Assembly (NCBI GenBank): GCA_029269125.1
Contig: JARHXX010000002.1
Span: forward strand, 1 to 64,000
Length of the DNA stretch: 64,000 nt
Reading direction: 5' to 3'
Origin: Kiritimatiellaeota bacterium B1221
Lineage (GTDB): Bacteria; Verrucomicrobiota; Kiritimatiellia; SS1-B-03-39; UBA6053
Under the pieces are notes generated by a model. That model saw nothing but the letters and a program-made list of their open reading frames with translations. It ran no database searches and had not been told where the DNA came from. Made by a program: the position numbers and the translations under genes. Of this stretch, positions 52,920 through 61,541 are shown piece after piece (the first letter of the stretch is position 1; every line of letters begins with the position of its first letter).

Positions 52920-54434
52920 TTATTCCCACTCAATACTGGCGGGAGGTTTGGTTGAGATGTCGAACAGTACCCGGTTGACGCCCTTGACGCCATTGAGGAT
53001 CTTGTTGGAGATCTCACGCAAAATGGGATAGGGGATTTCCACCCAGTCGGCAGTCATGGCGTCTTCACTGATGACGGCCCGCAGACTGATAGGATATTCG
53101 TAAGCCCGCACATCGCCTTTGACCCCAACCGATTTAGAGGGAAGGATGGTGGTGCACGCCTGCCAAATTTTATCGTACCAGCCGGTTTTGAGCAGTGTGG
53201 ATGTGAAAATATCATCCGCTTCACGCAGGATGTTCAATTTTTCACGGGTGATGGCTCCGGGGCAGCGAACGGCCAGTCCGGGTCCGGGGAACGGATGTCG
53301 ATTTAAGGCGCGTTCGGGGATGCCCATGGAACGCCCCAAAGCGCGGACTTCATCTTTAAACAGTTCAGAGAGCGGTTCAAGAACTTTGCCTTCGGCTTTA
53401 AGTTCCATCACCCGGTTGACCCGGTTATGATGGGTTTTGATGACGGAGGCTTTGGAGCCGCTGGTTGCACTTTCGATCACGTCCGGATACAAGGTTCCCT
53501 GGGCAAAGAGTTGGATATCTCCGGCGTGGCTGAAGAATACATCAAGGAACATGTTGCCGATGATTTTCCGTTTCTTTTCCGGGTCGGACTCTCCTTCGAG
53601 GGCATCCAAAAACCGGTCGGAAGCGTCCACAGTGTCAATTTCCACACCCACTTCTCTGAATTGGGCCTGAACATCCTCGACTTCATTTTTGCGGAGCAAT
53701 CCGTTGTCCACAAAGATGGGATGAATTTTGACACCCGCTTTGTGAAGCAATACCGCCAATACCGTACTGTCGACACCGCCGGATACGCCACAGACCACTT
53801 CGCGGTCGCCGACTTCTTCGACGATTTCTTTCAGCAATTCCTGTTTAAAGGCTTCAACATCAAACTCGGGTTTGGCGTCGAGACATTCCAGGTAATTCTT
53901 CAAGACCTGACGTCCATCATGGCTGTGGGTCACTTCCGGGTGAAACTGGATTCCGAACCAGTTTTCTTTAAACTGCAGGCTGACGGGTTGCCCTTCCTCG
54001 TTGCGGGCGAGGATGGTTGCGCCTTGGGGGAGGGTGGCAACGGTGTCACTGTGACTCATCCAGATTTGAGAATTCTCCTGGACATCCTTAAATAAAGTGC
54101 TGTCATCCTGAATGTGCAGTTTTGCCGGACCGTATTCACTGGTGGTCCCCGGTTTCAGATCTCCGCCGAACTTTTGGTTCAGGAGCTGCATGCCGTAGCA
54201 AACGCCCAGCACGGGCAGATTTAAAGCCTCCAAAACTTCAAAGTTCACATCGGGAGCATCGGCATCGGTGACGCTGCTGGGTCCACCGGAAAGAATGATT
54301 CCGGAGAGGTTTTTGAGGGTGGGGAGTGATTCGGGGGAGTAAAGTTTCGCATAGTATCCCAATTCGCGCACCCGGCGCACGATTAATTGAGAATACTGGG
54401 AACCGTAATCCAAAACGGCAATTTGAACATCCAT
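52920..54434 (-). CDS. guaA: GMP synthase (glutamine-hydrolysing)
   Basis: This 504-residue enzyme aminates XMP to GMP. The class I amidotransferase half (about 1-195) has Cys79 in GVCYGMQ and FHPEVTHS. The ATP pyrophosphatase half has GVSGGVDSTV. The C-terminal dimerisation part ends in TKPPASIEWE. AAAGG precedes the ATG, 17 bp after guaB. The operon pyrE-guaB-guaA links pyrimidine and guanine nucleotide supply. Confidence 0.97.
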   Translation of the reverse strand: MDVQIAVLDYGSQYSQLIVRRVRELGYYAKLYSPESLPTLKNLSGIILSGGPSSVTDADAPDVNFEVLEALNLPVLGVCYGMQLLNQKFGGDLKPGTTSEYGPAKLHIQDDSTLFKDVQENSQIWMSHSDTVATLPQGATILARNEEGQPVSLQFKENWFGIQFHPEVTHSHDGRQVLKNYLECLDAKPEFDVEAFKQELLKEIVEEVGDREVVCGVSGGVDSTVLAVLLHKAGVKIHPIFVDNGLLRKNEVEDVQAQFREVGVEIDTVDASDRFLDALEGESDPEKKRKIIGNMFLDVFFSHAGDIQLFAQGTLYPDVIESATSGSKASVIKTHHNRVNRVMELKAEGKVLEPLSELFKDEVRALGRSMGIPERALNRHPFPGPGLAVRCPGAITREKLNILREADDIFTSTLLKTGWYDKIWQACTTILPSKSVGVKGDVRAYEYPISLRAVISEDAMTADWVEIPYPILREISNKILNGVKGVNRVLFDISTKPPASIEWE

Positions 54435-54451
54435 AAGGGTACCTTTAAAAA

Positions 54452-55912
54452 TTAGGAAGCGCTGTAATTGACCGGTTCCTCGGTCATGAAAATATCATGG
54501 GGATGGCTTTCGCGGAGCCCCCCGGAGGTGATGCGGACAAACTTTGCATTTTCGCGAAGTTCTGTCAGATTTCGGGCGCCGACATATCCCATGCCGGACC
54601 GAACACCGCCGATCAATTGGAAAACGACGTTTGCCAGTGACCCTTTATAGGGGATGCGGGCTTCTACGCCTTCCGGGACCAATTTACCGGAAGAGTTTTG
54701 GCCGTAACGGTCACCGCTGCCTTTTTTCATGGCACCGGTACTGCCCATGCCACGGTATTCTTTGTAGTTGCGGCCCTGCATGCGCACCATGGCTCCGGGA
54801 CTTTCATCGGTTCCGGCGACCAGAGAGCCGACCATCACCAAATCCGCACCGGCGGCGAGGGCTTTAACCACATCGCCGGAATAACGGAGTCCGCCATCGG
54901 CAATCAGCGGAATACCATGTTCGCGGCAAACCGGTGCAACCCATTGAATGGCGGTGAATTGGGGAACGCCCACCCCGGCGATTACCCGGGTGGTGCAGAT
55001 TGATCCGGGACCTACCCCTACTTTGATGGCATCCGCGCCGGCTTCAATTAAATGGGTTGCGCCTTCGGCGGTCACCACATTTCCGGCAACCACGATGGCA
55101 CCCGGCACTTTTTCTTTTACTTCGCGGAGAACCCGCGCGGTGGTTTCGGTGTGTCCGGTGGCGGCATCAATGAAGAGGGCATCGCAGCCCGCTTCGATCA
55201 GGGCTTTGGCACGGTTGAGCGCATCAGGGCCCACACCTATGGCGCCGCCCACCCGTAAATGACCGTGTGCATCCTTGGAGGCGGACTGAAACATGGTGCT
55301 TTTTTCAATATCCGCTCCGGTCATCATACCGACGAGTTTATCGTCGTCATCCACCAGAGGCAGTTTTTCGATGCGGTGTTTGTAGAGGATGGCCCGAGCA
55401 TCTTTTAATGAAAAGCCCGGTTTACCGGTAATAACTCTTTCACGGGGGGTCATCACATCAGAAACAATTGTTTCAGGGGGGTGTTCCGGATGTCCGATGT
55501 CCCGGCGGGTAATGATCCCCATGAGTTGATGTTCTGCATTGACCACAGGGAATCCGCTGACCCCGCGGGCTTCCATGATATTGATTAATTCTGAAAGTTT
55601 TACATCCGGTTTCGTGGTTTGGGGTTTGTCAATGATAATGTTTTCACTGCGCTTCACCTTGCGGATCATGGCGGTCTGTTCTTCGATGGTGCAGTTGCGG
55701 TGAATGACGCCCATACCACCCTCACGGGCCAAAGCGATAGCCAGTTTGTCTTCGGTAACAGTATCCATGGCAGAGGAGACCAAGGGGATATTCAATGGAA
55801 TGTCTTTGGTGAGTCTGCTTTGTACATTGGCATCAGCAGGAATGATGGCGCTATGTTGCGGTACCATCAATACATCGTCATAAGTCAGTCCTTCCGGAAT
55901 ATCAGAGTGCAT
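54452..55912 (-). CDS. guaB: IMP dehydrogenase
   Basis: This 486-residue enzyme oxidises IMP to XMP with NAD. It has the catalytic Cys in GPGSICTTR and a CBS pair inserted in the barrel (about 90-210: [18 protein letters not shown] and [15 protein letters not shown]). The flap segment [16 protein letters not shown] is also present. AAAGGA precedes the ATG, 18 bp after pyrE. CBS domains of this enzyme bind adenine and guanine nucleotides. Confidence 0.97.
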   Translation of the reverse strand: MHSDIPEGLTYDDVLMVPQHSAIIPADANVQSRLTKDIPLNIPLVSSAMDTVTEDKLAIALAREGGMGVIHRNCTIEEQTAMIRKVKRSENIIIDKPQTTKPDVKLSELINIMEARGVSGFPVVNAEHQLMGIITRRDIGHPEHPPETIVSDVMTPRERVITGKPGFSLKDARAILYKHRIEKLPLVDDDDKLVGMMTGADIEKSTMFQSASKDAHGHLRVGGAIGVGPDALNRAKALIEAGCDALFIDAATGHTETTARVLREVKEKVPGAIVVAGNVVTAEGATHLIEAGADAIKVGVGPGSICTTRVIAGVGVPQFTAIQWVAPVCREHGIPLIADGGLRYSGDVVKALAAGADLVMVGSLVAGTDESPGAMVRMQGRNYKEYRGMGSTGAMKKGSGDRYGQNSSGKLVPEGVEARIPYKGSLANVVFQLIGGVRSGMGYVGARNLTELRENAKFVRITSGGLRESHPHDIFMTEEPVNYSAS

Positions 55913-55930
55913 GTTGAGTCCTTTTCAGTT

Positions 55931-56509
55931 TTAAACAGTTTTAGTGCCGGGTCGGTAAACCGGGATGGCCGCAAGTTCCGGGGGGATCTCGTCGGGAGCA
56001 TAGGTGGGGAAATTAATTTCAGTCAGACAGATCAGGGGATACCCCTGCCAGGTATCCTTTCCGGAACGGTTGATGATGCAGAACACGCCGGCAATTTCAG
56101 CGTCTGCTTCTTCCACCATCCCCACGATTTCTTTCAGGGTTCCACCGGTGGTGATCACATCTTCAGCCAACAGGAGGCGTTCGCCTGCATGTATTTCAAA
56201 TCCACGACGCAATTCCATTTCATTGTTTTTATTGCGTTCGGTGAAAATCGCCCGTTTTCCCAGGGCCAAACCGAGTTGTTGCCCGACCGGCAATGCGCCG
56301 ATGGCAGGGAAAAAGACGGTATCGATTTTTCCCAGAGCTTCAATTTTGGATTTGGCGCCCTCGAGAAGAGGTTGGAGCAGGGCGGGGTGCTGACTTAATT
56401 GGGCCACTTGCACGTAATGGGCACTGTGACGGCCGCTGGCCAGCTGGAAATGGCCCTCTCGAAGGGCTCCGACATCTTTAAGAACTGAAAGGAAATCTGT
56501 AGTTGGCAT
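55931..56509 (-). CDS. pyrE: Orotate phosphoribosyltransferase
   Basis: This 192-residue enzyme joins orotate to PRPP in pyrimidine synthesis. The N-terminal EGHFQLASGRHS and the PRPP loop LLLAEDVITTGGTL are diagnostic. The frame is open from 56551, but MPTTDFLSVLKDVG (56509) is the usual family start; it has no clear Shine-Dalgarno sequence. First gene of pyrE-guaB-guaA. A terminator of the preceding AT-hook gene lies about 90 bp upstream. Confidence 0.93.
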   Translation of the reverse strand: MPTTDFLSVLKDVGALREGHFQLASGRHSAHYVQVAQLSQHPALLQPLLEGAKSKIEALGKIDTVFFPAIGALPVGQQLGLALGKRAIFTERNKNNEMELRRGFEIHAGERLLLAEDVITTGGTLKEIVGMVEEADAEIAGVFCIINRSGKDTWQGYPLICLTEINFPTYAPDEIPPELAAIPVYRPGTKTV

Positions 56510-56594
56510 AATCGTGGTTTTTAAAAAGAATGCTCTTTCCATGTGGCGCAAGATAAATCAAGGCAATCCCGTGACTTTATGGGAGAATTGATCG

Positions 56595-56624
56595 AAAAAA
56601 GCCGTCCGAAACCGGACGGCTTTT
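56595..56624 (-). terminator. Rho-independent terminator of the AT-hook gene
   Basis: A perfect 12-base stem AAAAGCCGTCCG/CGGACGGCTTTT with a four-base loop lies 24 bp after the stop of the gene at 56648. The minus-strand product ends in six U. Its symmetry would also allow function on the other strand. Confidence 0.93.
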
Positions 56625-56647
56625 CTCAAGGTCAGGCTGAGCCAAAC

Positions 56648-57040
56648 TTAGTCAAGTTTGCTGAGCTTGTCCTGCAATTTTTCAATGGAGATCTGCAACG
56701 CCTTCTTTTCCTGTTCTTTGGCTGCGCTTACCATGGAAGAAACAATTTCTTTTACTTTTTCAAGTTCTTTGGCGGAGAGTTCTTTATATGTTTTCTTTAA
56801 AAGCAATGCGGAGGTATCCACCTGGCTTTTAATGGCGGTTTCTTTTTTGGAGCCGGGTTTGCGGCCACGCTTTTTACCGGCGGGTTTCTTTTTGTTTTTT
56901 AAATCTTCGGCGGTGGCGGGACGGTACGCCACTTCACCGGCTTCATTGGTGGTCAAGTTGCCTTCTGCATCTTTCACCCATACACATCCACTTGGGGGAC
57001 GGCCGGGCTTCTTTGAGTTCTTTACTTTTTTGTATTCCAT
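56648..57040 (-). CDS. Small basic AT-hook-like DNA-binding protein
   Basis: This 130-residue protein is rich in Lys. Two AT-hook-like motifs are seen: KKPGRPPSG (10-18) and KKRGRKPGSKK (56-66). A short linker between them contains GCVWVKDAEGNL. The C-terminal third (about 86-130) is a probable coiled coil, so it may dimerise. AT-hooks insert in the minor groove of A/T-rich DNA; such small proteins can organise the chromosome or regulate genes. It stands alone between its terminator and an A/T-rich intergenic region. No named family is recognised, and a histone H1-like role is only a guess. Confidence 0.7.
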   Translation of the reverse strand: MEYKKVKNSKKPGRPPSGCVWVKDAEGNLTTNEAGEVAYRPATAEDLKNKKKPAGKKRGRKPGSKKETAIKSQVDTSALLLKKTYKELSAKELEKVKEIVSSMVSAAKEQEKKALQISIEKLQDKLSKLD

Positions 57041-57122
57041 ATGTACTTCTTTGCGAGTTGGTTTTATAAAAATTTCGATTTTAGGTGGTGCCCCACTATC
57101 ATACTTATTTGTGAATTGTAAA

Positions 57123-57147
57123 CTAAATTAATTAAGCTAAATTAATT
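57123..57147. repeat. A/T-rich direct repeats between divergent genes
   Basis: CTAAATTAATT occurs twice, at 57123-57133 and 57137-57147, joined by AAG and overlapping the palindrome TTAATTAA. It lies between the AT-hook gene and the divergent TolC-like gene and would be a natural target for an A/T minor-groove binder. Confidence 0.6.
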
Positions 57148-57192
57148 CTTTTTAGTGAAGTGCGTACTTTTGGCCATTGTTATATTATTTAT

Positions 57193-58551
57193 ATGTATCG
57201 CTGCGAATTTATTACTGTTTTTATGCTTATTCTTTGTCTTTCAAAAGTGAAAGCAGATGAAGTGTTGAAACCGCTTTCGTTAGAAGAAGCGGTTTCCGAA
57301 GCGATTGCCCACAATTTCAGTTTGGCGGCGAGTGAAATAGAAGCCACTTTTCCTGAAACCCAACTGGAAATCGCCGGTTCAAATTTCCGTTGGAATTTAC
57401 GTCCCAGTTTTCAGGCGGAACGGGGGAGTGACGATGATGGATCGGCCAGTGCCCAACTTCAAAGTGGCCGAACTTTTTCGCCGGGTACAGTGTTTGAAAT
57501 GAAAGCAGCCTGGATTTCACAGGAAAGCGGTGACAGCGGGGGACGGTTGGATGTGAATTTGGAGCAGCCTCTGTTTCAACGTTTTGGAAAACTTTCCACC
57601 TATCAATATGTCGATGAGGCCACTTTTCAGTTGGAATCGGCCCGCTTGCGATTTCACCGGGAAACCGAAAACCTTATTTTGCGGGTGGTGACAGGGTTCA
57701 CCGCGGTTCTAAATCAGGAAGAGCGAATGCGTCAGGAGATGGATGCGCTGATCCGGGCAGCGGATTTGGTGAGGCTGGTGGAGGTGAAAAAACGTCAGGG
57801 TCACGCCACCGGTGTGGATGTGTTGGAGATGAAAATGTTACATCGGGAAGCTCAATTACGCTTTCAGCAGGCGGAGGAGCAGCTGATATTGGCCCGGGCG
57901 GATCTGGCTGAAACCATGGGACGGGTCAGTGCGCAATTACCTTCATTAAAACCGATTCCTCAAGTGGACGAAGATTTTCCTGATTTAGCCGAAGCTGAAA
58001 AGCTGGCGCGCGAACATCGGGTGGAGAGGACACAAGTTTTACTGGCTTACGAAAATGCGCGGCGAAAATTAAAGTTAGAGGAGCGCGAACGCTATCCGGA
58101 TGTGAGATTGGTCGGTAACTGGCGGCCCGTGGACGAATCCGACGAAAGTTCCTGGTTTGCGGGGCTGCGGGCGGACCGGAGTTTGGATTTACATGTTATT
58201 CAGTTGCAGATTGAACAGCAGGAAAATCAGGTCCAGGCCGCATTGCTGGAAATCGGGGCGACCGAACTTCAGATTCACCGGGAGGTTCTGCAGGCGCACA
58301 GCCGGCTTAAAACGTTAGCCCAAGAGTTGGAAATTGCTGAGGCGCAGCTGGATCTTTCACGGGAGCGTCTCCGTTTGGCGAAGGGGCTTTATCCTTCCGG
58401 ACGCACCAGTTCTCTGCAGCTTCGGGATGCGGAGGCGGAATGGGTCAATGCACAGAGCCAAAAAACCGATGTGCTTCTTCAGCAAGTCCGGGCCCGTTAC
58501 CAGTTTTGGTATGCGCTGGGATTATTGCTGGGGGATGGGCAGGGTGAATGA
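57193..58551 (+). CDS. TolC-family outer membrane protein
   Basis: This 452-residue protein has a signal peptide (MYRCEFITVFMLILCLSKVKA) and two long helical repeats, each with the hairpin pattern of outer membrane efflux proteins (LSLEEAVSEAIAHNFSLAASEIE at the start; RLAKGLYPSGRTSSLQLRDAEAE near the end). The ATG at 57193 is preferred to the TTG-led frame at 57160. TolC proteins form trimeric exit ducts for RND or ABC pumps; no pump partner is adjacent here, so the substrate is unknown. The ABC exporter at 62646 is of a type that does not normally need TolC. Confidence 0.85.
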   Translation: MYRCEFITVFMLILCLSKVKADEVLKPLSLEEAVSEAIAHNFSLAASEIEATFPETQLEIAGSNFRWNLRPSFQAERGSDDDGSASAQLQSGRTFSPGTVFEMKAAWISQESGDSGGRLDVNLEQPLFQRFGKLSTYQYVDEATFQLESARLRFHRETENLILRVVTGFTAVLNQEERMRQEMDALIRAADLVRLVEVKKRQGHATGVDVLEMKMLHREAQLRFQQAEEQLILARADLAETMGRVSAQLPSLKPIPQVDEDFPDLAEAEKLAREHRVERTQVLLAYENARRKLKLEERERYPDVRLVGNWRPVDESDESSWFAGLRADRSLDLHVIQLQIEQQENQVQAALLEIGATELQIHREVLQAHSRLKTLAQELEIAEAQLDLSRERLRLAKGLYPSGRTSSLQLRDAEAEWVNAQSQKTDVLLQQVRARYQFWYALGLLLGDGQGE

Positions 58552-58588
58552 AAAGCGGGGGACGGGGAAGGCGAATGAAAGGCGAAGG

Positions 58589-58637
58589 CTGAACCTAGAA
58601 CGCTCAACATCGAACGTTGAAGTTATTTTCGAGGTTG
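58589..58637. repeat. Intergenic inverted repeat (family A, third copy)
   Basis: GAACCTAGAACGCTCAACATCGAACGTTGAA resembles the elements at 15791 and 34454. CAACATCGAA (58605-58614) pairs with TTCGAGGTTG (58628-58637) with one mismatch. It lies after the TolC-like gene. Confidence 0.6.
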
Positions 58638-58702
58638 GGGTTTTAATGATCACATGCGATTTGGTTGCTGGAATTGACCCCGGAAAGGGGCCTGCAAAAG
58701 AA

Positions 58703-58734
58703 AAGAGTCATTGGAATGACTTCCAATGACTCTT
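58703..58734 (-). terminator. Rho-independent terminator of the azoreductase gene
   Basis: A perfect 14-base stem AAGAGTCATTGGAA/TTCCAATGACTCTT with a four-base loop is followed on the minus strand by a U-rich tail. It lies 32 bp after the azoreductase stop and next to the 15-mer shared with 38443-38457. Confidence 0.85.
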
Positions 58735-58765
58735 CCGTTTATTTCTCCAATTAAGGAGGAAGGGA

Positions 58766-59407
58766 TCAGTTAAAATCTTCGCAGATTTCTTCGGCAACTT
58801 CTTCAGCGGCTTCAAGTGCAATGGCTTTACGGCTTTCGAAGTCCACGTGGGTTTTGGGGTTTTGTCCATCCGCCCAGATTACGCTGATGTCGGCAATACC
58901 GATGTCTTCGAAAGAATTTTCAACTGCGGGGGTTAATCCGTCACGGGGATCCGCTTCGCTGAAAATTTCGTGTGAGCTGACCAGCAGCACCAGTTTTTTA
59001 ACGTTGTGCTTCGGTGCATTTCCGTCGTCTGTCATGTCGAAGAGCAGTCCGGGGGCCAAAACATGGTCGATCCAGGATTTCATCATGGCGGGCATGCTGT
59101 AATTCCACATGGGCATGGTAAGAACCAGAACATCGGCTTCCTTGACCATGTTTGCTTGTTCATGGGCATAGGCGGATGCGGTTTCTTCTTCTTTGGTGGG
59201 TACATAACCGTCGATGAGTACGGGGTACCAAAAATTACGGAATTCTTCGGTGGTGTAGGGAGCGGGAACTTCCTGGGTCAAATCCACGTTGGTAATCTTG
59301 GCATTTTCGTTTTGAGTAATAATGCTTGAGAAAAAGGCTGCGGCAATCTGTTTAGAGGCGGCGTCTTCCATGGGTTGGGGATCTGCACATACGTGTAGGA
59401 TATTCAT
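58766..59407 (-). CDS. FMN-dependent NADH-azoreductase-like flavodoxin-fold enzyme
   Basis: This 213-residue enzyme belongs to the AzoR/NQO-like quinone reductase family. LTMPMWNYSMPAMMKSWIDHV is the family block that contacts flavin. The ladder of strands fits a flavodoxin fold. AzoR enzymes reduce quinones and azo compounds by two electrons and protect from electrophilic stress. An AGGAGAAG site precedes the ATG. It is a single gene with its own terminator. The Asp/Glu-rich C-terminus (EEVAEEICEDFN) is unusual but harmless. Confidence 0.85.
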   Translation of the reverse strand: MNILHVCADPQPMEDAASKQIAAAFFSSIITQNENAKITNVDLTQEVPAPYTTEEFRNFWYPVLIDGYVPTKEEETASAYAHEQANMVKEADVLVLTMPMWNYSMPAMMKSWIDHVLAPGLLFDMTDDGNAPKHNVKKLVLLVSSHEIFSEADPRDGLTPAVENSFEDIGIADISVIWADGQNPKTHVDFESRKAIALEAAEEVAEEICEDFN

Positions 59408-59515
59408 AAAAAGTTCTTCTCCTGATTAAAGTAGGGGCTAAAAATTGTGGACCTGTGTTTAAGCTGAAAAGCCTCCCTGAGGCAATCCTTGTTTGCAAAT
59501 TTGTGTAAAAGTGCC

Positions 59516-60724
59516 TTATGGAACTTCAATTTCACCGCGTCGTATTTTGCACAGGCGGCTCATATAACTTCCCATGAGGCGGTCGTAATCGACGTCTTTT
59601 CCTAAGCTTGCGAGTTGCTTGTGCACAATACGCAGCCCTTCTTTTTCGGTCTCAGCCATGACCACGTCCTGGTAGCGTTTGGCGGGGTCGGGCTCCACAA
59701 ACCTCGAGAGCACTTGGACGAAGGCACCATTTTCCCTAACGTGTTCGGGTAAAAGATCATACAGGCGATTGGGAAGGTCCATTTTGAAATTGTAGAGGTC
59801 TTCCTCAGTCATATGGGAAGCGTCCACCAACGGGGCACCGCGCAGTAATTCCAGCCCGACCATCCCCACACCGTAAATATCGGATTGTTCGGTTGCAGGT
59901 TCGCGACGATGGTTCTCCGGTGCCATGTACAGGGGGCTGCCCAACAGGATTGATACTTTTTCGTTGGGTTTGACTGCGCGGCCATAATCGATGATTTTCA
60001 CATATCCGAACTGATCCACCATCACATTGGAGGGTTTAATGTCACTGTGGATGAATCCTGCGCCATGGAGGGCTTCGAGGCCTTTGAGCATCATGCTCAT
60101 AATATAAATGGCCACCCCGGGTTGCAGGGCCAATCCCGGGCCATCCTCCCGGAAAATACAGTCTTTCAACACTTTCCATTCCATGGGCGGAGTGACTCTG
60201 GCCACTTGATCCATGCGGTTGCCGGTGAGGATGTATCGCAGATCGACCCCATTAATCAGTTCCATTTGCAGGTAACCGATACCATTGACTTCATCATACG
60301 CTTCCATGGAAACCAGATTCGGGCTCCGTAATTGCTGCATGACAGAGATTTGGCTGGCGATACGGCCCATATCGGTCCAATAAACAGAGGGGGAGGAGTA
60401 GATACCCGGATCAAAGATTTTTATAGCATGTTTGGTAAGGCAGCCGCGGCCACCTAAACGATTGGCCATATAGACCACGCCCTGACGTCCGCGACCAATA
60501 TCTTCGGCAAAGCGAAAGCAAACCGGATAATAAATGACCTGTTCCTCGATGACCTGCTCGAAATTTTCGATCAGCCGTTCGCGGTCTCGCTGGATTCCGT
60601 AGGGGGTAACCACGGTTTCAACCGCCCGGGTGGCCCCCATGGTGGTTTCCTGTGCCCAATTTGAATCGGGTCCCAGCAGGGTCCGGGTTTCATCCCCGTT
60701 GAGAATGGGTTTTTCCTTGTCCAT
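59516..60724 (-). CDS. Eukaryotic-like Ser/Thr protein kinase with variant motifs
   Basis: This 402-residue soluble kinase has a glycine loop IGRGRQGVVY (76-85), Lys102 (HAIKIF), a catalytic loop HSDIKPSN with Asp228, and a metal Asp246 in IDYGRA. The HRD and DFG motifs are thus HSD and DYG. APE is present as APEN. No transmembrane helix or sensor domain follows, unlike PknB, and the N-terminal 65 residues are of unknown fold. Its start overlaps the rlmB stop as TAATG. Catalytic residues are intact, so activity is likely; the targets are unknown. Confidence 0.88.
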   Translation of the reverse strand: MDKEKPILNGDETRTLLGPDSNWAQETTMGATRAVETVVTPYGIQRDRERLIENFEQVIEEQVIYYPVCFRFAEDIGRGRQGVVYMANRLGGRGCLTKHAIKIFDPGIYSSPSVYWTDMGRIASQISVMQQLRSPNLVSMEAYDEVNGIGYLQMELINGVDLRYILTGNRMDQVARVTPPMEWKVLKDCIFREDGPGLALQPGVAIYIMSMMLKGLEALHGAGFIHSDIKPSNVMVDQFGYVKIIDYGRAVKPNEKVSILLGSPLYMAPENHRREPATEQSDIYGVGMVGLELLRGAPLVDASHMTEEDLYNFKMDLPNRLYDLLPEHVRENGAFVQVLSRFVEPDPAKRYQDVVMAETEKEGLRIVHKQLASLGKDVDYDRLMGSYMSRLCKIRRGEIEVP

Positions 60725-61482
60725 TACTCTGATTCCACCTGTGAAAAATGATAAAGGGCAATTCCGGCGGCCACTGAAGCGTTTAAACTGTTGATGTTTC
60801 CTTGTTGGGGAATGCTGGCCACCACTTCGGCTTCATTCAGGATGTACTGCCCGATTCGTTTGTCTTCCCCGCCCATAATGAGCATAAGGGGGCGGGTGTC
60901 AGTTGCCGGCACTTCCGCTAAGGTATTTTTGCCCTGGGCATCGAGTGCCACCGTCCGGTAGCCGGATTTAAGCGCTCTCTGAAAATATTTTGTACTGTTG
61001 GCGGCGCGGATGATATCCAGATGTTCGCTGGCGCCGGCGCTGGTTTTGACGACCGAAGGGTAGATGCCCGCTCCGCCTTTCAAGGGGAGCAACACGGTGT
61101 TGAAGCCGAAAAGGTTGGCGCTGCGTAAAATGGCTCCGGCGTTGCGGGGATCTTCCAAATTGTCGAGTAAAAGCAGTTTGGGCCTTTGAAACACTTCATC
61201 GGTCAAATCTGAATAGGGGAAGCTGGTGGTGATGAGCACCACACCCTGATGTTGCTTGCTGCCGCAACTTTCAAACAATTCATGTTTGGAACAGTGATGA
61301 ATTCTTACCGCGAATTCATTGGCCAGACGGACGAGGGCTTTGAAACGGTCCGGAGAGGCGTTGTTATCGATTTGCAGTTCTACGTGGTTCCGTTTGCGGG
61401 CACGCAAAGCCTCCTGTACGGCGTGCATTCCGTACAGGGCTTCTTCTTGGAGGGCTGATCTTGAGTGGGGCTTGGTTGACAT
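60724..61482 (-). CDS. RlmB-type SpoU 2'-O-methyltransferase
   Basis: This 252-residue SPOUT enzyme has an N-terminal substrate-binding domain (about 15-95, starting EEALYGMHAVQEAL) and the three SpoU motifs: LDNLEDPRNAGAILRSA, LIMGGEDKRIG and PQQGNINSLNASVAAGIALY. It probably methylates the ribose of a guanosine in 23S rRNA (G2251 in E. coli) or a tRNA. The frame opens at 61521, but the ATG at 61482 (MSTKPHSRSAL) is favoured. It is followed by a protein kinase in the same transcript. hemH diverges 59 bp away. Confidence 0.9.
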   Translation of the reverse strand: MSTKPHSRSALQEEALYGMHAVQEALRARKRNHVELQIDNNASPDRFKALVRLANEFAVRIHHCSKHELFESCGSKQHQGVVLITTSFPYSDLTDEVFQRPKLLLLDNLEDPRNAGAILRSANLFGFNTVLLPLKGGAGIYPSVVKTSAGASEHLDIIRAANSTKYFQRALKSGYRTVALDAQGKNTLAEVPATDTRPLMLIMGGEDKRIGQYILNEAEVVASIPQQGNINSLNASVAAGIALYHFSQVESE

Positions 61483-61541
61483 GTGAACTCGACAAGTTAT
61501 GGTAAGAACTTCTCTTTGCAATTCTTTTTAAAGGTAACATC

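Noticed and set aside
55619-56398. 259-codon open frame on the plus strand
   Set aside because: Entirely antisense to guaB and pyrE, both of which have clear family motifs; it shows no domain or start signal.
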